64,000 bases of DNA, from the NCBI RefSeq assembly GCF_019320115.1, contig NC_089598.1, positions 26,517,491 through 26,581,490 on the forward strand, read 5' to 3'. Origin of the DNA: Miscanthus floridulus. Taxonomy: Eukaryota > Streptophyta > Magnoliopsida > Poales > Poaceae. A program made the position numbers and the translations under genes. Position 1 is the first letter of the stretch. Every line of letters starts with the position of its first letter. The notes beneath the pieces were generated by a model. The model worked only from the letters and a program-made list of their open reading frames with translations, ran no database searches and was not told the DNA's origin. Shown piece by piece: positions 36,566-47,950 of this stretch.

Positions 36566-37196
36566 GCCTCGCATGGCTCGACGAGCGGCGGCCTGGGTTG
36601 GTGGTGTACGTGTCGTTCGGCACGCAGGTCCACGTCACCGTGGCGCAGCTCCAGGAGCTCGCGCATGGGCTGGCGAACTCCGGCCACGCTTTCCTCTGGG
36701 CCGTCCGGTCCTCCTCCGACACGTGGTCGCCGCCGGTGGACGCGGGGCCCGAGGGCAAGGTCGTCAGGGGGTGGATCCCGCAGCGGCGCGTGCTGGCGCA
36801 CCCGACGGTGGGAGGTTTCGTGAGCCACTGCGGCTGGAACTCGGTGCTGGAGAGCCTCGCCGTCGGGCGGCCGCTGCTGGCGTGGCCCGTGATGGCCGAG
36901 CAGGCCGCGAACGCGAAGCACGTCGCGGACATCCTCGGCGCCGGTGTCCGCACGGGGGTGAGGGCCGGCGCGAACGTGGCACTGGAGCTTGTCGGTAGGA
37001 CACAGGTGGCGGAGAAGGTCCGGGAGGTGATGGACGGTGGCGAGCCGGCGAGGCCAGGTGGAGGATGCGCGCCATGGCCGAGCACGTCCGGGAGGCGGCG
37101 CGGGAGGCCGTAGGCGAAGGCGGCACCTCGCGGGTGGCGCTCCGGCGGTTGGTGGACGAGCTTCAGCGAACCTACGACGGCGGGGCGCAACGATGA

Positions 37197-39095
37197 ACAG
37201 TGTAGCTGACAGTGCCTATAACGCCCTAACGTAACACGTGATCGAGGAGACGAGGACGTTCCTTCCTTCTCAACCCTAGGTGCCACATATTTATATCTCC
37301 AAAGGGTGGCACGACCTATTTTCACATAACCCCCTACGCTAAATAAATCAAATGTAGGGGCGTAAATTCCAATTACGTCCTCCATGGCAAATTCCGCGAT
37401 GTCCGCGATCCCTCCATCTCCGCGATGTGATCCTCGCGATGTCGCCGCACGACCATCCGAAATCGTATCGCTATCGCCAGAATTTTCCATCTTCGGCCAA
37501 TGCCTGCCGCACGGGCGTCCCGGTACGATGCATGGCTTTGTGGCTCAACCAGCGAACCCCGGATTTTGTGGCATAATCCGGAAACCTCCCTCGACGTCCT
37601 CCCGCCATGTAGCCAGGTACAGTAGACGTACACCGCACGATCGCCTGTCCCTCGAACGCAAGCCTCGATCCGCCCTTCTCCGCCCCCGCGGTTTTTCGAC
37701 GCGGCATCCTATCTTCGTTCTTCACTCGTCGCCGCATGTACCTTGTCTCCACCTGTCACCTGCAACCACAACCTGCCAAGAGACACGTCACACGCACACT
37801 GTGTTGTCAATCGCTCATCACCAAGGTGCTAGCCCACTGGCATCTCATAATCATATATACTACTATGTGTAGGTGACATATGGTATATGTGCTATCGACT
37901 TAGGTTGACGGATACTCCGTTGGAAAGGACGGACGGTCCGTGGGTACAGACACTTAGTGAAATTGGACAGCCTTGACCTGACGGACCCTCTGGCACAAGG
38001 TACGGCCGTCAAGTTTAGGTAGCAACTCGGTAGTCTTGGGTTTCTATTTTATAATTCGATGGACCCTCAGTGGAACTTCACGGACACTCCGGTCAAATAT
38101 AAAGACTCTTAGCATCTCTCGGTGGTCAAGTCGGTATGTGGCTGACGGACACTCCTCCGGAAGTGATGGATGTTGGGCAGTGTTTGTTTGATACATCTCG
38201 AAATGTAAATCTTGTGCTAAGGTGTTTGCATGTGTAACATATTTAGGGTGTGTTTCTAGGATGCTATGGAACATATCTAGCTAGTTAGAAGAACCTACAT
38301 AACATCAACTCATCATCTAGCTCAATGGAACTCTTTTCTAGGTGAAGAACCATGTGCTTCATGAAAGAATGTCTTAAGCTCAAGTCAAGCTTTCCATGGG
38401 CTGCTAGTGTGTTCCTAAGATGCTTAGGATTTCCTCTAAAAAAGGATTTGTGTTCAAAGTGTCAAAGTGAAACTATAGGTTGCATCTTTATTAGGGTGCC
38501 TAGTGTTTGACCAATACATGAAGCATGAAAATGATGCCAAGTGCATATATGCAAGGAGATGATGCACAAAACAAGTTTCATAGATGGCACATGCTTAAAT
38601 GAAGTTAACAAAACAAGTTTCATGAATTTTGATGAACTAGAGAATAAGTTATCTATTTATTAAACTAAAAAATTATTATTTTAAGTCAAAATTAAAATAT
38701 ATTTTTTGGTGTCAAATTTATGTCTAGATGATAGAGAATATTCTAAGTAACACAACAAAACTTGTTTCATAATTTTGGGAGTTCATGAACTTTACAAGTT
38801 TGGGTTGTGCTGTTGTGCATTTACCGGACTCTCCGTCAAATATGACGGTCCGGTGGAAATTACCGGACCCTCCGTCAAATATGACGGATACTCCGTCAAA
38901 ACAAGGCTGCTCTTGGGTTTGGCTATAATTCAACGGAATCCCCATCAAAATGATGGACTCTTTGTCAAACGATGAACATTAGCAGTGTAAAAATGTCGGA
39001 GATAATTCATGGGCGTCCGGACTCCAAATTACAAGAGCATCTCCCACTGCATGCACGTGTACTGCGGAGTATCAATGGGCTAGTACTGATATATA
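37197..39095. other. About 1.9 kb without a recognised gene
   Basis: 3' flank of the glycosyltransferase. Around 37900-38180 and 38815-38960 the motif family ACGGACNCTCCGTCAAA and its complement recurs many times, which looks like a decayed repeat element. The 162-codon frame at 37384-37872 has no recognisable domain. Confidence 0.45.
38818..38960. repeat. Short degenerate repeats of the CTCCGTCAAATATGACGG type
   Basis: The palindrome-like unit CTCCGTCAAATATGACGG occurs twice within 60 bp, and variants follow to 38970. Related phrases (GACGGACCCTC, GACGGACACTCC) occur at 37910-38150. Confidence 0.6.
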
Positions 39096-39240
39096 CCCAG
39101 TCTTAAATTATAATTTATTTCAATTTTCTTGGAGAGCCAAAATACTTTAAATTTGACTAAAAATATAGAGAGAATTATAAAAATTTATAATATTAAATAG
39201 GTATACTATGAAAATATAATATAACTAATAAAAAATCTAA

Positions 39241-40552
39241 CGTTAATCCAGGACATCTGTCCATCCAGATGGGACGGACCCGCCTCATGCCTCTACACAT
39301 TCTCGCCTCACTCCATGCGCCCCTGCACCTCGCACCTCGCACGGCCACACTGGACCTGCCTCGCGCCGCATGTACCCCGCGCCTCGTGCCCTTGTGCCTC
39401 CCGCCTCGTGCCATGCGTCCCTGCACCTCGCGCCTCACACGGACGCACCGGACCTACCTCGTGCCACGTGCGCCCTGCGCCTCGCGTCTCATGCTGCGCA
39501 CCCCACCCGTGCCTCGTGTCGTCCATGCCTCGCGCTGGCCGCGCCTCGTGTTACGCTCCTCGCGCCACGCCAACTAGCCTCCCTTGGGCAACAGCAAGTA
39601 GATGAGCACATGTTACGACCGTATGTTTCATGCGCTTCAGATGTATGCTATGTTTTATCTGTATGTTGCAAAAGTAGATCCGGTGTTGGATATGTTGCAA
39701 TGGCTATACACGCATGTTGCAAGTGTATGTTTGAAATATTTCAGTTGTTTCAAACGTATGTTGCAAGTGTTTTATCTGGATATTACATATGTTGCAGTGA
39801 CTATAATGTATGTTGCAAGTGTATGTTCTAAATGTTTCACCTGTTTTAGACCTATGTTGCATGTGTTTCATCTGGATGTTTGCATATGTTACAATGTTGC
39901 ATATATTTTAGACATATGTTGCAAGCGTGTATTCAAAATATTTTATCTGTTTCACACGTATGTTGCAAGTGTATTTATCTGGGTGTTGTAGTTGTTATAC
40001 ACATATGTTGCAAACGTTGTTTGTAAATGTTTCACCTGTTTCAGGCGTATGTTACAGAACTGCTTTCATATTGCAACATTAACAGATGTAGGAAGCGGGC
40101 GCATGCAGATGCAGTCCCATGGGCTTAGCGGTCCCCACGTGCACGGCAAGCGAAGCGGGCGTGTGGTGCGTCAACAGGCATGTGGCGCTGTCCCTACCTG
40201 CATGCGCATCAACAGGCATGTGGCGTGCAGTTGCATGCGTACGTGCACGGCGTTGCGGGGGGCAGCAGTTGCATGTGGCATACAGGGGCAGGCATGCAAG
40301 CACAATAGTTGCAGGTGGGGTAGGCGTTGTTCTATTTCTTCATGAGTGGAGCGCATTCGCGTGGGAACCGTGCATGCGGAGGAAAATTGCTGCCACTCCT
40401 GCAGCTGCATGCAGTAGAGAGAGGACGCTGCTGGCGCATGCGAGACTGAGGGAGCAGGGCATGCAGATGGGTGCTCGATGCTGGGGTGGCACACAGGAGA
40501 AGGTAGGCACGGGCATCTGGATGGGGCTAGCGCCCGGACGCCGACCACGTCT
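39241..40552. mobile_element. 1312-bp element with a 9-bp target duplication (MULE-like)
   Basis: A perfect 9-bp duplication AAAATCTAA (39232-39240 and 40553-40561) flanks it, which fits Mutator-like elements. Both ends carry CCATCCAGATG at subterminal positions (39261-39271, and as its reverse complement at 40513-40523), but I see no long terminal inverted repeat. The left 350 bp are GC-rich. The middle (39600-40080) is a degenerate array of TATGTTGCAAGTGT-type units. The right third is again GC-rich with GCATGTGGCG repeats. The overlapping frames (39602-39991, 40119-40583 and others) show no transposase domain, so it would be non-autonomous. Confidence 0.72.
39600..40080. repeat. Degenerate TATGTTGCAAGTGT repeats
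   Basis: Units containing TATGTTGCAAGTGT, TTTCATCTGGATGTT or TTTCACCTGTTT recur at about 30-60 bp spacing in the middle of the 9-bp-duplication element. Not a regular array. Confidence 0.7.
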
Positions 40553-40667
40553 AAAATCTAATGATAATGAGTTGATATCATAAATATTATTATTTTATTA
40601 TATAAATTTAGTTAAATTTGAGATGATTTGACTCTTTGAAATGATATAATTTGGGATGGAGGGAGTA

Positions 40668-42424
40668 CCGTGTATAGTTGCAATTGCAATGTGCAATTGT
40701 GCATGCTATGTTGTATCTAAATGTTGATATACGATTGAAACATGAGAATCAACAAATGAAAACGACCACTCTCTGTAATGAAAATATATATTATGGACCC
40801 GCAAATTCTTTTGCTATACTGAATGCTTGCACACAAAAAGAAAAAATCTATATACTTGAGTTTGCGTATGGTCGTCCATGCGCTGTGTTGGCTGGCATCT
40901 TCTGTGCTAGTCTCTTCTCCGATTCAACCAGCTCCTTCTTCCATGAGAAAAGAGGAAGCTTGATCAAGTTCAAAGCAATCTGACGATGAACGCTCGATCA
41001 ATTCCAGTGATCCATTCACGCAGAAGATGGGAGTAGAAAAATGGACTAGTAGAGGCACAAGGCAAAGACTGAATAACAGAGCAGCTAGTACCCTCTGGCC
41101 TCTGCGGCTCTGCCTCCGGCGATCTTCTTCTTCGCGGAAGGCGCTCTTTTCCGTCTGTGCACGCCGTTTCTGTCGTTCTTGCGCCGTTTCTATTTATTTA
41201 TTTTACTCCGCCGCCGCTTGCGTCGGAGTGGGCCGCGCCGCGCTTCTCCTGCCGACAGCTGCTCTGTGTTTCCGCGGCCGGCGCGGCGTCAGTTCTCTTC
41301 CTGCCATCGGATGCCGAATCAACGGCGTTCCGCCTCGGACGTCCCTCGTTTTCCTGTCCACAACCCCGTCCTCTCGCCGACTCGACGGCTCGACAATAGC
41401 TACGCCCTTCCGGTGTTCCTTCTCGCTCCTCTTCCCGCCGGCGCCCGGCGGGCCGTTCTTCTTGGATTCCGGCAGCGCCTCCCACCCACCCACCGCGGCC
41501 GCCGCCTGCCGCCCTCAACACCCGCCAGAGAAGGTAAATCCCACTCCCACCCGCACACTAAAACCCTGACCACAATAATCCCATTTTCTTTTGTGAAACA
41601 TTTGTGGCTTGTGGGTTTGCTAGATGTTCTGTACGGAGAGGAGTTGGTATCCTCAAAGTCAATGTCAGCTGAGCAGGCTGGTGGGTGCAGATTAGTCCAA
41701 CACCATGTGATTTGCTCAATTTGGTAGACGAACTAGGGTAATCGGTGCTTGTACGGTCCCAATACAGCCATGGTCATGTATTGGTCCACGGCGCACCCGT
41801 GCTTGGCTTGGTTTGCTTGGGACGACGGCCCCCATCCACACTGGACGGCTCAGCTCCGCCATAGCGCTTGCAGGCACCTCAACTACCAGCCTAGTTGTTG
41901 TATTGTTAGTGCAGGCGCAGCAATTTACATGTTAATGCAGTAAGCAGAGTCACACTGAAATGAGCTCTGATCTAAGATCTTGTATGTGAATTGTGAACAG
42001 CCATCTCGACTCCTGGATCCACCATGAGCAACCTGATAGAGTTTCAGACCTTTACTACTTATAAACTATATGAGAGTATGTGACACAACAATGTGGACGT
42101 TTTGTTAAGGAAGAGTGAAAAATAATGCTTGGAAAATGTATGTGGTAGTTTCGTCTTGCATGCCCTCTTGAAGAAAATTGCAAGTTATCTTGCACTGCCC
42201 TGTGTTTCCTTCCATTATGACATTAATGGCTCATGGCCAAATTTCTGTAGGTTATAGAGTTGTACTTGTGACAACAATTCATTGGGCAGCTATGCAGTTC
42301 TGTTGACCAAATGCTCCTAGATATCAGCCTTACTAGCTGTCTTCAGTATAAGAAGGCATATTGTGAAACGAGGTACTCAAGGTTATCAGTTTATCACCTG
42401 CGCCTGCAGGAGTGAGAGATAGCA
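40668..42424. other. About 1.75 kb upstream of the dioxygenase, no gene called
   Basis: GC-rich pyrimidine-rich sequence at 41090-41530 with overlapping frames of up to 182 codons and a GT donor-like site near 41532 could be a 5' leader exon with an intron. None of the frames shows a domain. The rest is AT-rich. Confidence 0.4.
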
Positions 42425-44011
42425 ATGGCACACGCGGAAGCCGGAGTATCTCTACCAGTGCCAAACGTGCAGGCACTTGCAGAAACCTACAACAGATCAG
42501 ATGAACAGATCCCTGGAAGATACATCAGGGACGAAGAGGGTGCTGAGGAGGTTATCATTGATCATGATATCTCTTCTGCAATTCCAATCATCGATGTCAA
42601 CAAGTTGCTGGATCCACAGTCATCCAAGGAGGAGTGTGCGAAGCTTGGATCTGCCTGTAAACACTGGGGTTTCTTTCAGGTATACAAAGCGAAGCTCTAG
42701 CTGTTTCATAAAGTAATATTTAGGTCCAACCTAAGTTTAATCTGTTGAATTGCAACTGCTCTTTGGAGTCGATGTTGTTTCACATCACAGGGAAAAAATG
42801 TCAATAGCTACAAGTTAGTGGTGCGTAGCTAACTTCAGTGTTGGCATTTTTTGCAAACCCGCAAGATCTTGTTTATCGGTTGATAATGAAAGAATGTACA
42901 AAAAAAACTTTTGTTCTACACTGGTTGAAACCACAGGTCATTAACCATGGTGTACCAAACGAAGTGATCTGCAACTTCAGGAACGACATGACCGAATTTT
43001 TCAAACAACCACTGGAAGCAAAGAAGGCGTACTCGATGATACCAGGCAATCTTCAAGGGTATGGCCAGCACTTTGTTGTTTCTGAGAACCAAATACTGGA
43101 CTGGGCAGATTTGCTTGGCCTTGTGCTCCGTCTGATCGATTCAAGGGACATGAGGTTCTGGCCTAGTCACCCTCCATCTTTTAGGTTTGCCTGAACTCAA
43201 AAAACCACTATTCTACATCATGAATCTTGATGTAAATACCACTTCACTATTTGTCCTTTTGACTACATCCTTGCATGATTACTCTTGACAGGAACTCTGT
43301 AGATAGGTACTCTTCTGAGGCAGCGAAACTAGTATCTTGCTTGCTGAAGTTCCTGGCTATGGACATGGGTGTTGAGCCGCAGTCTTTCCTGGAGATATTC
43401 AGAGGCCAGCCTCAAAGCATGTGGATGACCTACTACCCTCCATGCAAGCAAGCCAGCAAGGTGGTAGGTCTGTCACCACATACTGATAGAATGGGACTGA
43501 CGCTGCTACTCCAAGCAAATGATGTTCAGGGGCTGCAGATCCGGAAGGATGGCAAGTGGGTTGCCATAAACGCCATTGATGGTGCATTCATCGTTAATGT
43601 TGGAGACACGCTTGAGGTAAGTATTATAGTAATTATATGTGCCTGGTCTCTACATCATGTTATGTGAGCATTGTAGTTGTTTAGAGTGTTGCTTGGTGCT
43701 AGTAAATTTGGTTATGGAAGCTGAAAGGTCTTTGCCTACCCATGATAGTCAATTAATCACTAACAGATTCTAAGTAATGGGAGATACAAAAGCATTGAGC
43801 ACAGGGCCATGGTGCACCCAACCAGGGAGCGCATGTCAGTGGCAGCTGTTCCACGCGGTGTGCCCTGGATGCGACGGTCGGCCCTCTGCCAGAGCTTGTG
43901 AAGAACGACAGTGAGGCACGGTATAGCTCAATTAGTTTCGTGGATTTCAGAAAGCGCTTCTTCGCGTCAAAGCTTGATGGTAGGAGTAACCTGGAGAGCT
44001 TGAAGAGTTAA
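42425..44011 (+). pseudogene. 2-oxoglutarate/Fe(II)-dependent dioxygenase with C-terminal frameshift
   Basis: Four exons with standard splice sites: 42425-42679, 42937-43184, 43292-43616 and from 43767. The N-terminal DIOX_N domain contains IPIIDVNKLLD and VINHGVP. The oxygenase core has the iron ligands HTD (His 43479-43481, Asp 43485-43487), the distal His in SIEHRAM and Arg-x-Ser (RMS) for 2-oxoglutarate. Two small insertions in exon 4, at AAVPRG and near 43870, shift the frame by two, so translation stops early, while the original frame runs to TAA at 44009-44011. About 50 C-terminal residues are lost. MWMTYYPPC and HTDRMG also differ from the usual R and G. The family includes SRG1 and norcoclaurine-synthase-like enzymes hydroxylating specialised metabolites. 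Substrate unknown. Core-intact, so the call between damaged gene and sequencing indel is open. Confidence 0.88.
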
Positions 44012-45550
44012 TGGTTGGCGTTTTTTTTCCTGGTGTTTGTACTGTGCTGTCTACTTGCAGCTTGGTCTTCCACTTCTGTCCCCCAAACTTCCTTCGGTAC
44101 ATAAGTTAAGGGTTTGAATTTTCTCCTGCATATGGGGTTGTAAAAGTATAGCTAGTCTCATAGTCATAAGGGTTTGAATGATGTGGCTTGACCTCTTGTG
44201 AGATGTGATAATATAGATCCTGAGTTGTTATGCGAGTTGACAGTTGGGTTGCTGTGCTCTGTGTTGCAACTTGCAACCCAGAGCAAGTGTCAACTGTTGG
44301 GTCATTTCTTGGAACAGTTTGGTTCATTGCAGCAAGCATGAGGGAGTACTGGAGTTAAGTTGTTATTTGGCTTAGTCTTTGTTCCGAAGTTGTTGTGGTG
44401 AGGATGGCCTAGCATCTAGTAATGGGGTTTTAGGACAGGTAAAAAAAAAAAACCCTTGAGCGCCACTTTTTTTTAGTATCTCCTTGTAATGATACTTGTG
44501 GCAATACTTTTGTCGCCCTTTTGGGGAAAAAATAATACAGTATAGATTATGTAGCTTGCAATTTTCTTTAGAGAGGAGCAGGTTTCTTCGGAGAAATGCC
44601 GGTGACCGTATTCCATGCATAGTGTCAGCACAATCTTTGCCAAATACGTATGAAATAATGAAACCTCCAGAGAAACTGAGACCAATACATCTTCAGCTCA
44701 ACACCAGGATTCCAGTTCATGTGTATAGAAACATTTCCCCCAAACTGAATTGGGCAAACTGAGTGGAAAAACATCCACAGCATCCTCTGCTTGGCGGAAC
44801 CCAGTGTCGCCGGAGAAGAAGCAAGAGTAAATATTTGCCAAAATCCCAACACATTGGAAATGCTATGGCCTTTTATTATTAACTAATGCTGCTAATTGGT
44901 TGCCTAACACCAGCTTTCTTCCGGTGGCCTCATCATGGCGCTCCATCGCCAAACAGGGATCCGGGTAGCATTAGACGCAGAGAGGGATAGCATTGGAGAC
45001 CATCTGACCATGCATCTTTCGCACATGTGACGCGCTTTGCCTTTTGTTGCCTGCTTCTTGCTGGTCCTGGTCTCTTCGGAGCGTCAGAGATTACACACCG
45101 ACACAAGAATATTCATGTGCGATCTGCCCCTACCGGCCTGCGGTCCTGCCCTGCCTTTTGGGGATTGAATTTTGTCAAAGTTTATCTCTCCCCCAAAAAA
45201 GATTACCATGTTTACAATTAACTGTTTCAATATAATGACAAGAGGTGACCCATGGGTTTTCTCGCGTTTGTTTCTTTTGAGTTTTGAAGGGTTGCCAATC
45301 GCAAGAGCATGGATCAGCTCTCTTGTTCAGAAATAGATCAAAGCGCAATGCAAGGGATTTCTGACACAGGAGTACAGGACAATGCTGGCATATCTTTCAT
45401 GCATGCACATGCATAGCCTGAGTACATGAATCTTTTTAGTTGATTGAAACTGCAAACTGTACGCATTAAAACTGAACACTCCGTTTATCATTGCAATTGT
45501 TGACTATCCATCAGCAACTGATACTACCAGTTTTCAATCTTTTAAGCTAA
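44012..45550. other. About 1.5 kb intergenic, no gene seen
   Basis: 3' flank of the dioxygenase, then AT-rich sequence. Short frames on both strands near 44372-44852 and 45027-45235 have no domain. The left edge of the LINE is undefined within the last few bases. Confidence 0.45.
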
Positions 45551-46849
45551 ATCAGAAGAAGTTTCCTATGGCGAGGTGAAGCGCCTGAAAATGTCAAGGG
45601 CGGCCATTCTCTCATAAACTGGCCGACTACTTGTCTCCCAAAGGAAAAAGGGGGGCTAGGAATATTGGATCTAGAGGGATTTGCAAGAGCACTCAGATTG
45701 CGATGGCTTTGGTTCAGGTGGAAGCACAAGCATCGAGCCTGGAACAAACTAGACATACCATGCGATAAAATTGATATGGAACTTTTCAACGCTTCCACTG
45801 TGGTCACGGTGGGCAATGGTCACTCGGCTGTTTTTTTGACCTCTAGTTGGATCAATGGTCGGATAGCCAAAAGCATAGCCCCCAGGTTATTTGCCAAGTG
45901 CAGAAGAAAGAAAATTAGCGTACATAAGGCTCTCATTGGCAACAAGTGGATAGAGCATCTACTGCCTATTGCGACCAGAGAAGAACTAGTAGAATATGTG
46001 GAGCTATGGGAAGCCATACATCAAATTCAGTTGAACAACGACATCGAAGATGCAATAAGATGGCGATGGACAGTGGATGGAGAATACACGACAAGCAACG
46101 CTTACAAAGTGCAATTTACAGGAACCTACAGCAAGCTGAGGCTAACACCAATCTGGAGAGCGCGGACAGAGCAGAAATGCAGATTTTTTGCTTGGACACT
46201 GCTTCACCGCAAGATTTTAACGGCTAATAACTTGATTAAAAGGGGATGGCCAAACGATCCCATTTGCATGCTTTGTGGACTGCTACCGGAAACGCCACAA
46301 CACCTCTGCAAGGACTGTACCTTTACAAAGGAGGCTTGGGCAATTTTACAAAATTGGTGCAATATTGACCAAATTCGGAATATACACCAAAATTGATCCA
46401 TCCACGGCTATTGGAGGAGATGTCGAGCTACCTTTGACCGGACGCAAAAGAAGACTTTCGATGGAATCATAATCTACTTATGGTGGCACATTTGGAAGGA
46501 ACGGAATAGAAAAACTTTCCAACAAAAGTCCAAAGTCGCTTCTCTATGCAAGGATGACATAGCTGTGTACAGCTTGGCAATGCTTTCGAGCCTCCCTACA
46601 GTGCAGTAGTTTTTTCCTTTGCCGCCTTTTGTGCTCAGTTGTTCCTGTGCCAAAGCAGGGGTCCAGTGGTGTTCTTGGTTATCGTTTTTTCTTTCATCCA
46701 GGAGTTGTTAGGGGTTTGCTGTCATGTTTTGGTATTTTCTTTGACCACGGCTGAGGCTGCAGTTGTTTTTTCTTGTTTATGTGCTTTTTTGCTTTCCTCG
46801 TCTAATAAAAATTACGGCAAATCTTTTGCCGTCCTTTAAAAAAAAACTA
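45551..46849 (+). mobile_element. 5'-truncated LINE (L1-type), ORF2 C-terminal part
   Basis: From 45551 the plus frame reads the reverse-transcriptase tail (SFLWRG, INWPTTCLPKEKGGLGILD) and then the zf-RVT domain: WRWTVDGEYTTSNAYKVQF, IWRARTEQKCRFFAWTLLH, CMLCG, ETPQHL. It stops at 46396. Homology resumes in another frame to about 46600 (WWHIWKERNRKTFQQKS). The 3' end TCTAATAAAAATTACGGC followed by a short A-run (46840-46849) is typical of LINE 3' termini. No target-site duplication could be defined. This is a dead 5' truncation product. Confidence 0.88.
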
Positions 46850-47194
46850 CTGCGTGATTTGCTAATTTCCCGCTTGTCATGTATTATTGTTGAAGTTATA
46901 AGACGCATACAGCACGCTTGCTTGCCTTTCTCAACCTTGCCATCATCTAGTACTCCAGATGATAGCATGTTGCTTGCTCCCATCCTTGAAAACATGGTCA
47001 ATTCTGAACCAGCTTTTGTGCCCGCTTGACCGGTCGCATTCACCTTTCACTGCCAGTCTGCCAGGGTTTTGTTAAGCCAATGATGCTTGCAGTTGCAGCA
47101 TGGACACTCCTGAACCCAGCCACCCAGGCAGGCTAAAAGGAGAACAAAAACTAGGCGAAAGAATTCAAAAGGGAAGCTTTACTGCCCTCTGCTC
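46850..47194. other. Spacer between the LINE and the hAT element
   Basis: 345 bp, no feature except the left 8-bp hAT duplication at 47187-47194. Confidence 0.5.
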
Positions 47195-47472
47195 TATAGT
47201 TGGCCATTTGGCCCGGGCACTATAGGCCGGCTCAAACACGGCACTAATTAGCACGGCCCAGGAATGGCCCGGCCCGACGGCCTTAGTGCCAGTGCCTGGC
47301 ACGGCCCGGCCTTAGTGCCGTGTCTGGGCCGCCATTCTGGCCCGTAGTGCCGGCCCAGGCACGGCACGCTATATGGGCCGGCCCGGCAGCGGCACGGCTC
47401 GGCCGCAGGTGGCCGTTGGATCCCTGGCCTCGCTCCCATCTAACCGTTGGATCCGGCCGTTGGAATCGGGGG

Positions 47473-47479
47473 TATAAAA
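47473..47479 (+). promoter_or_regulatory. TATA box inside the hAT element
   Basis: TATAAAA about 280 bp from the left terminus, followed by a CT-rich leader-like region, a normal promoter position for a hAT transposase gene. Confidence 0.45.
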
Positions 47480-47809
47480 CCGCCCGTCCCGGCCGGCCGG
47501 CTGTATCTCCGTTGCCCTAATTCATTTGCTCTCACTCTCTGTCTCTCTCGCCTCGCTCTCGGCTCTCCTCTCTCGGCTCTCCCTCACAGCGCCGTCTCGT
47601 CCGCTCCTCTCTCGCCTCGCTCTCCTCTCTCGGCGATTCAGCGTCGCCGCGTCGGCGACTCGCTCTCCTCTCTCACCTCCGACTTCCTCTCTTCTTCTCA
47701 CTCTCCGGTGGCCTCTGGAGCCACTGCTGGCCGGCACTGGCACAATCCGTAACCCTAACCCTTGCTCAATCCCTAACCCTAACCCTTGATCTTGCTTCGT
47801 CCTCACCGG

Positions 47810-47950
47810 ATCCATCGTCGACCACGCCGGATCCGTCGGTTTCTTGGCCAGGTCCGTCGGTTTCCACGCCGGATCCGTCGGTTTCCTGGCCAGATCCGTC
47901 GGTTTCCTCGCCGGATCCGTCCCTCGTCGTCTGTGCTCACCGGATCCGTG
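47810..47950 (+). repeat. Short tandem repeats, GGATCCGTCGGTTTCC type
   Basis: About six imperfect units of roughly 21 bp (GCCGGATCCGTCGGTTTCCTG), within the hAT element. Confidence 0.8.

Larger units (their letters stand above)
30601..37196 (+). pseudogene. Family 1 UDP-glycosyltransferase pseudogene split by a copia element
   Basis: The first part (about 30700-31529) keeps VVVFPFMAKGHTLPLLHF with the catalytic His region, then FPSHPELPAGVEST, VSDFFLGFTQRVA and SWGVLVNSFDAL. The second part (36571-37196) keeps VVYVSFGTQVHV and a full 44-residue PSPG box from Trp (36772) to Gln (36903), including HCGWNS. Terminal Gln suggests UDP-glucose as donor. The coding sequence is cut after DDDDEDPKG by the insertion at 31530-36565. 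Other lesions: no ATG before the conserved N-terminus (the only upstream frame starts at GTG), a frameshift near 30855, TAG at 31206-31208, and a frameshift near 37050. The frame then runs to TGA at 37194-37196. Intact relatives glucosylate small molecules such as flavonoids or hormones. The UGT90-like N-terminus is a weak guess. Confidence 0.9.
39096..40665. mobile_element. Stowaway-like MITE split by an insertion
   Basis: The left part (39096-39240) and right part (40562-40665) form one AT-rich MITE with ends CCCAGTCTTAAATTATA and TATAATTTGGGATGGAGGG, flanked by TA. The right end matches the CTCCCTCCRTCCCAAA terminus common in grass Stowaway elements. The gap between the parts is the 1.3-kb element at 39241-40552. 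Net length is about 250 bp. Confidence 0.7.

Noticed and set aside
36546..37490. A 314-codon open frame on the minus strand
   Set aside because: It overlaps the PSPG box of the glycosyltransferase in antisense and has no domain.
40119..40583. A 154-codon frame in the 9-bp-duplication element
   Set aside because: Composition is driven by GC-rich GCATGTGGCG repeats; no transposase or other domain.
41027..41727. Overlapping frames of 180-182 codons upstream of the dioxygenase
   Set aside because: Three frames are open at once in GC-rich pyrimidine-rich DNA and none shows a domain; at most a leader exon.
47750..47790. Telomere-like CCCTAACCCTAACCC runs (also near 48117, 57121 and 63371)
   Set aside because: Only two or three units, and the plant telomere repeat is CCCTAAA; they lie inside transposons.
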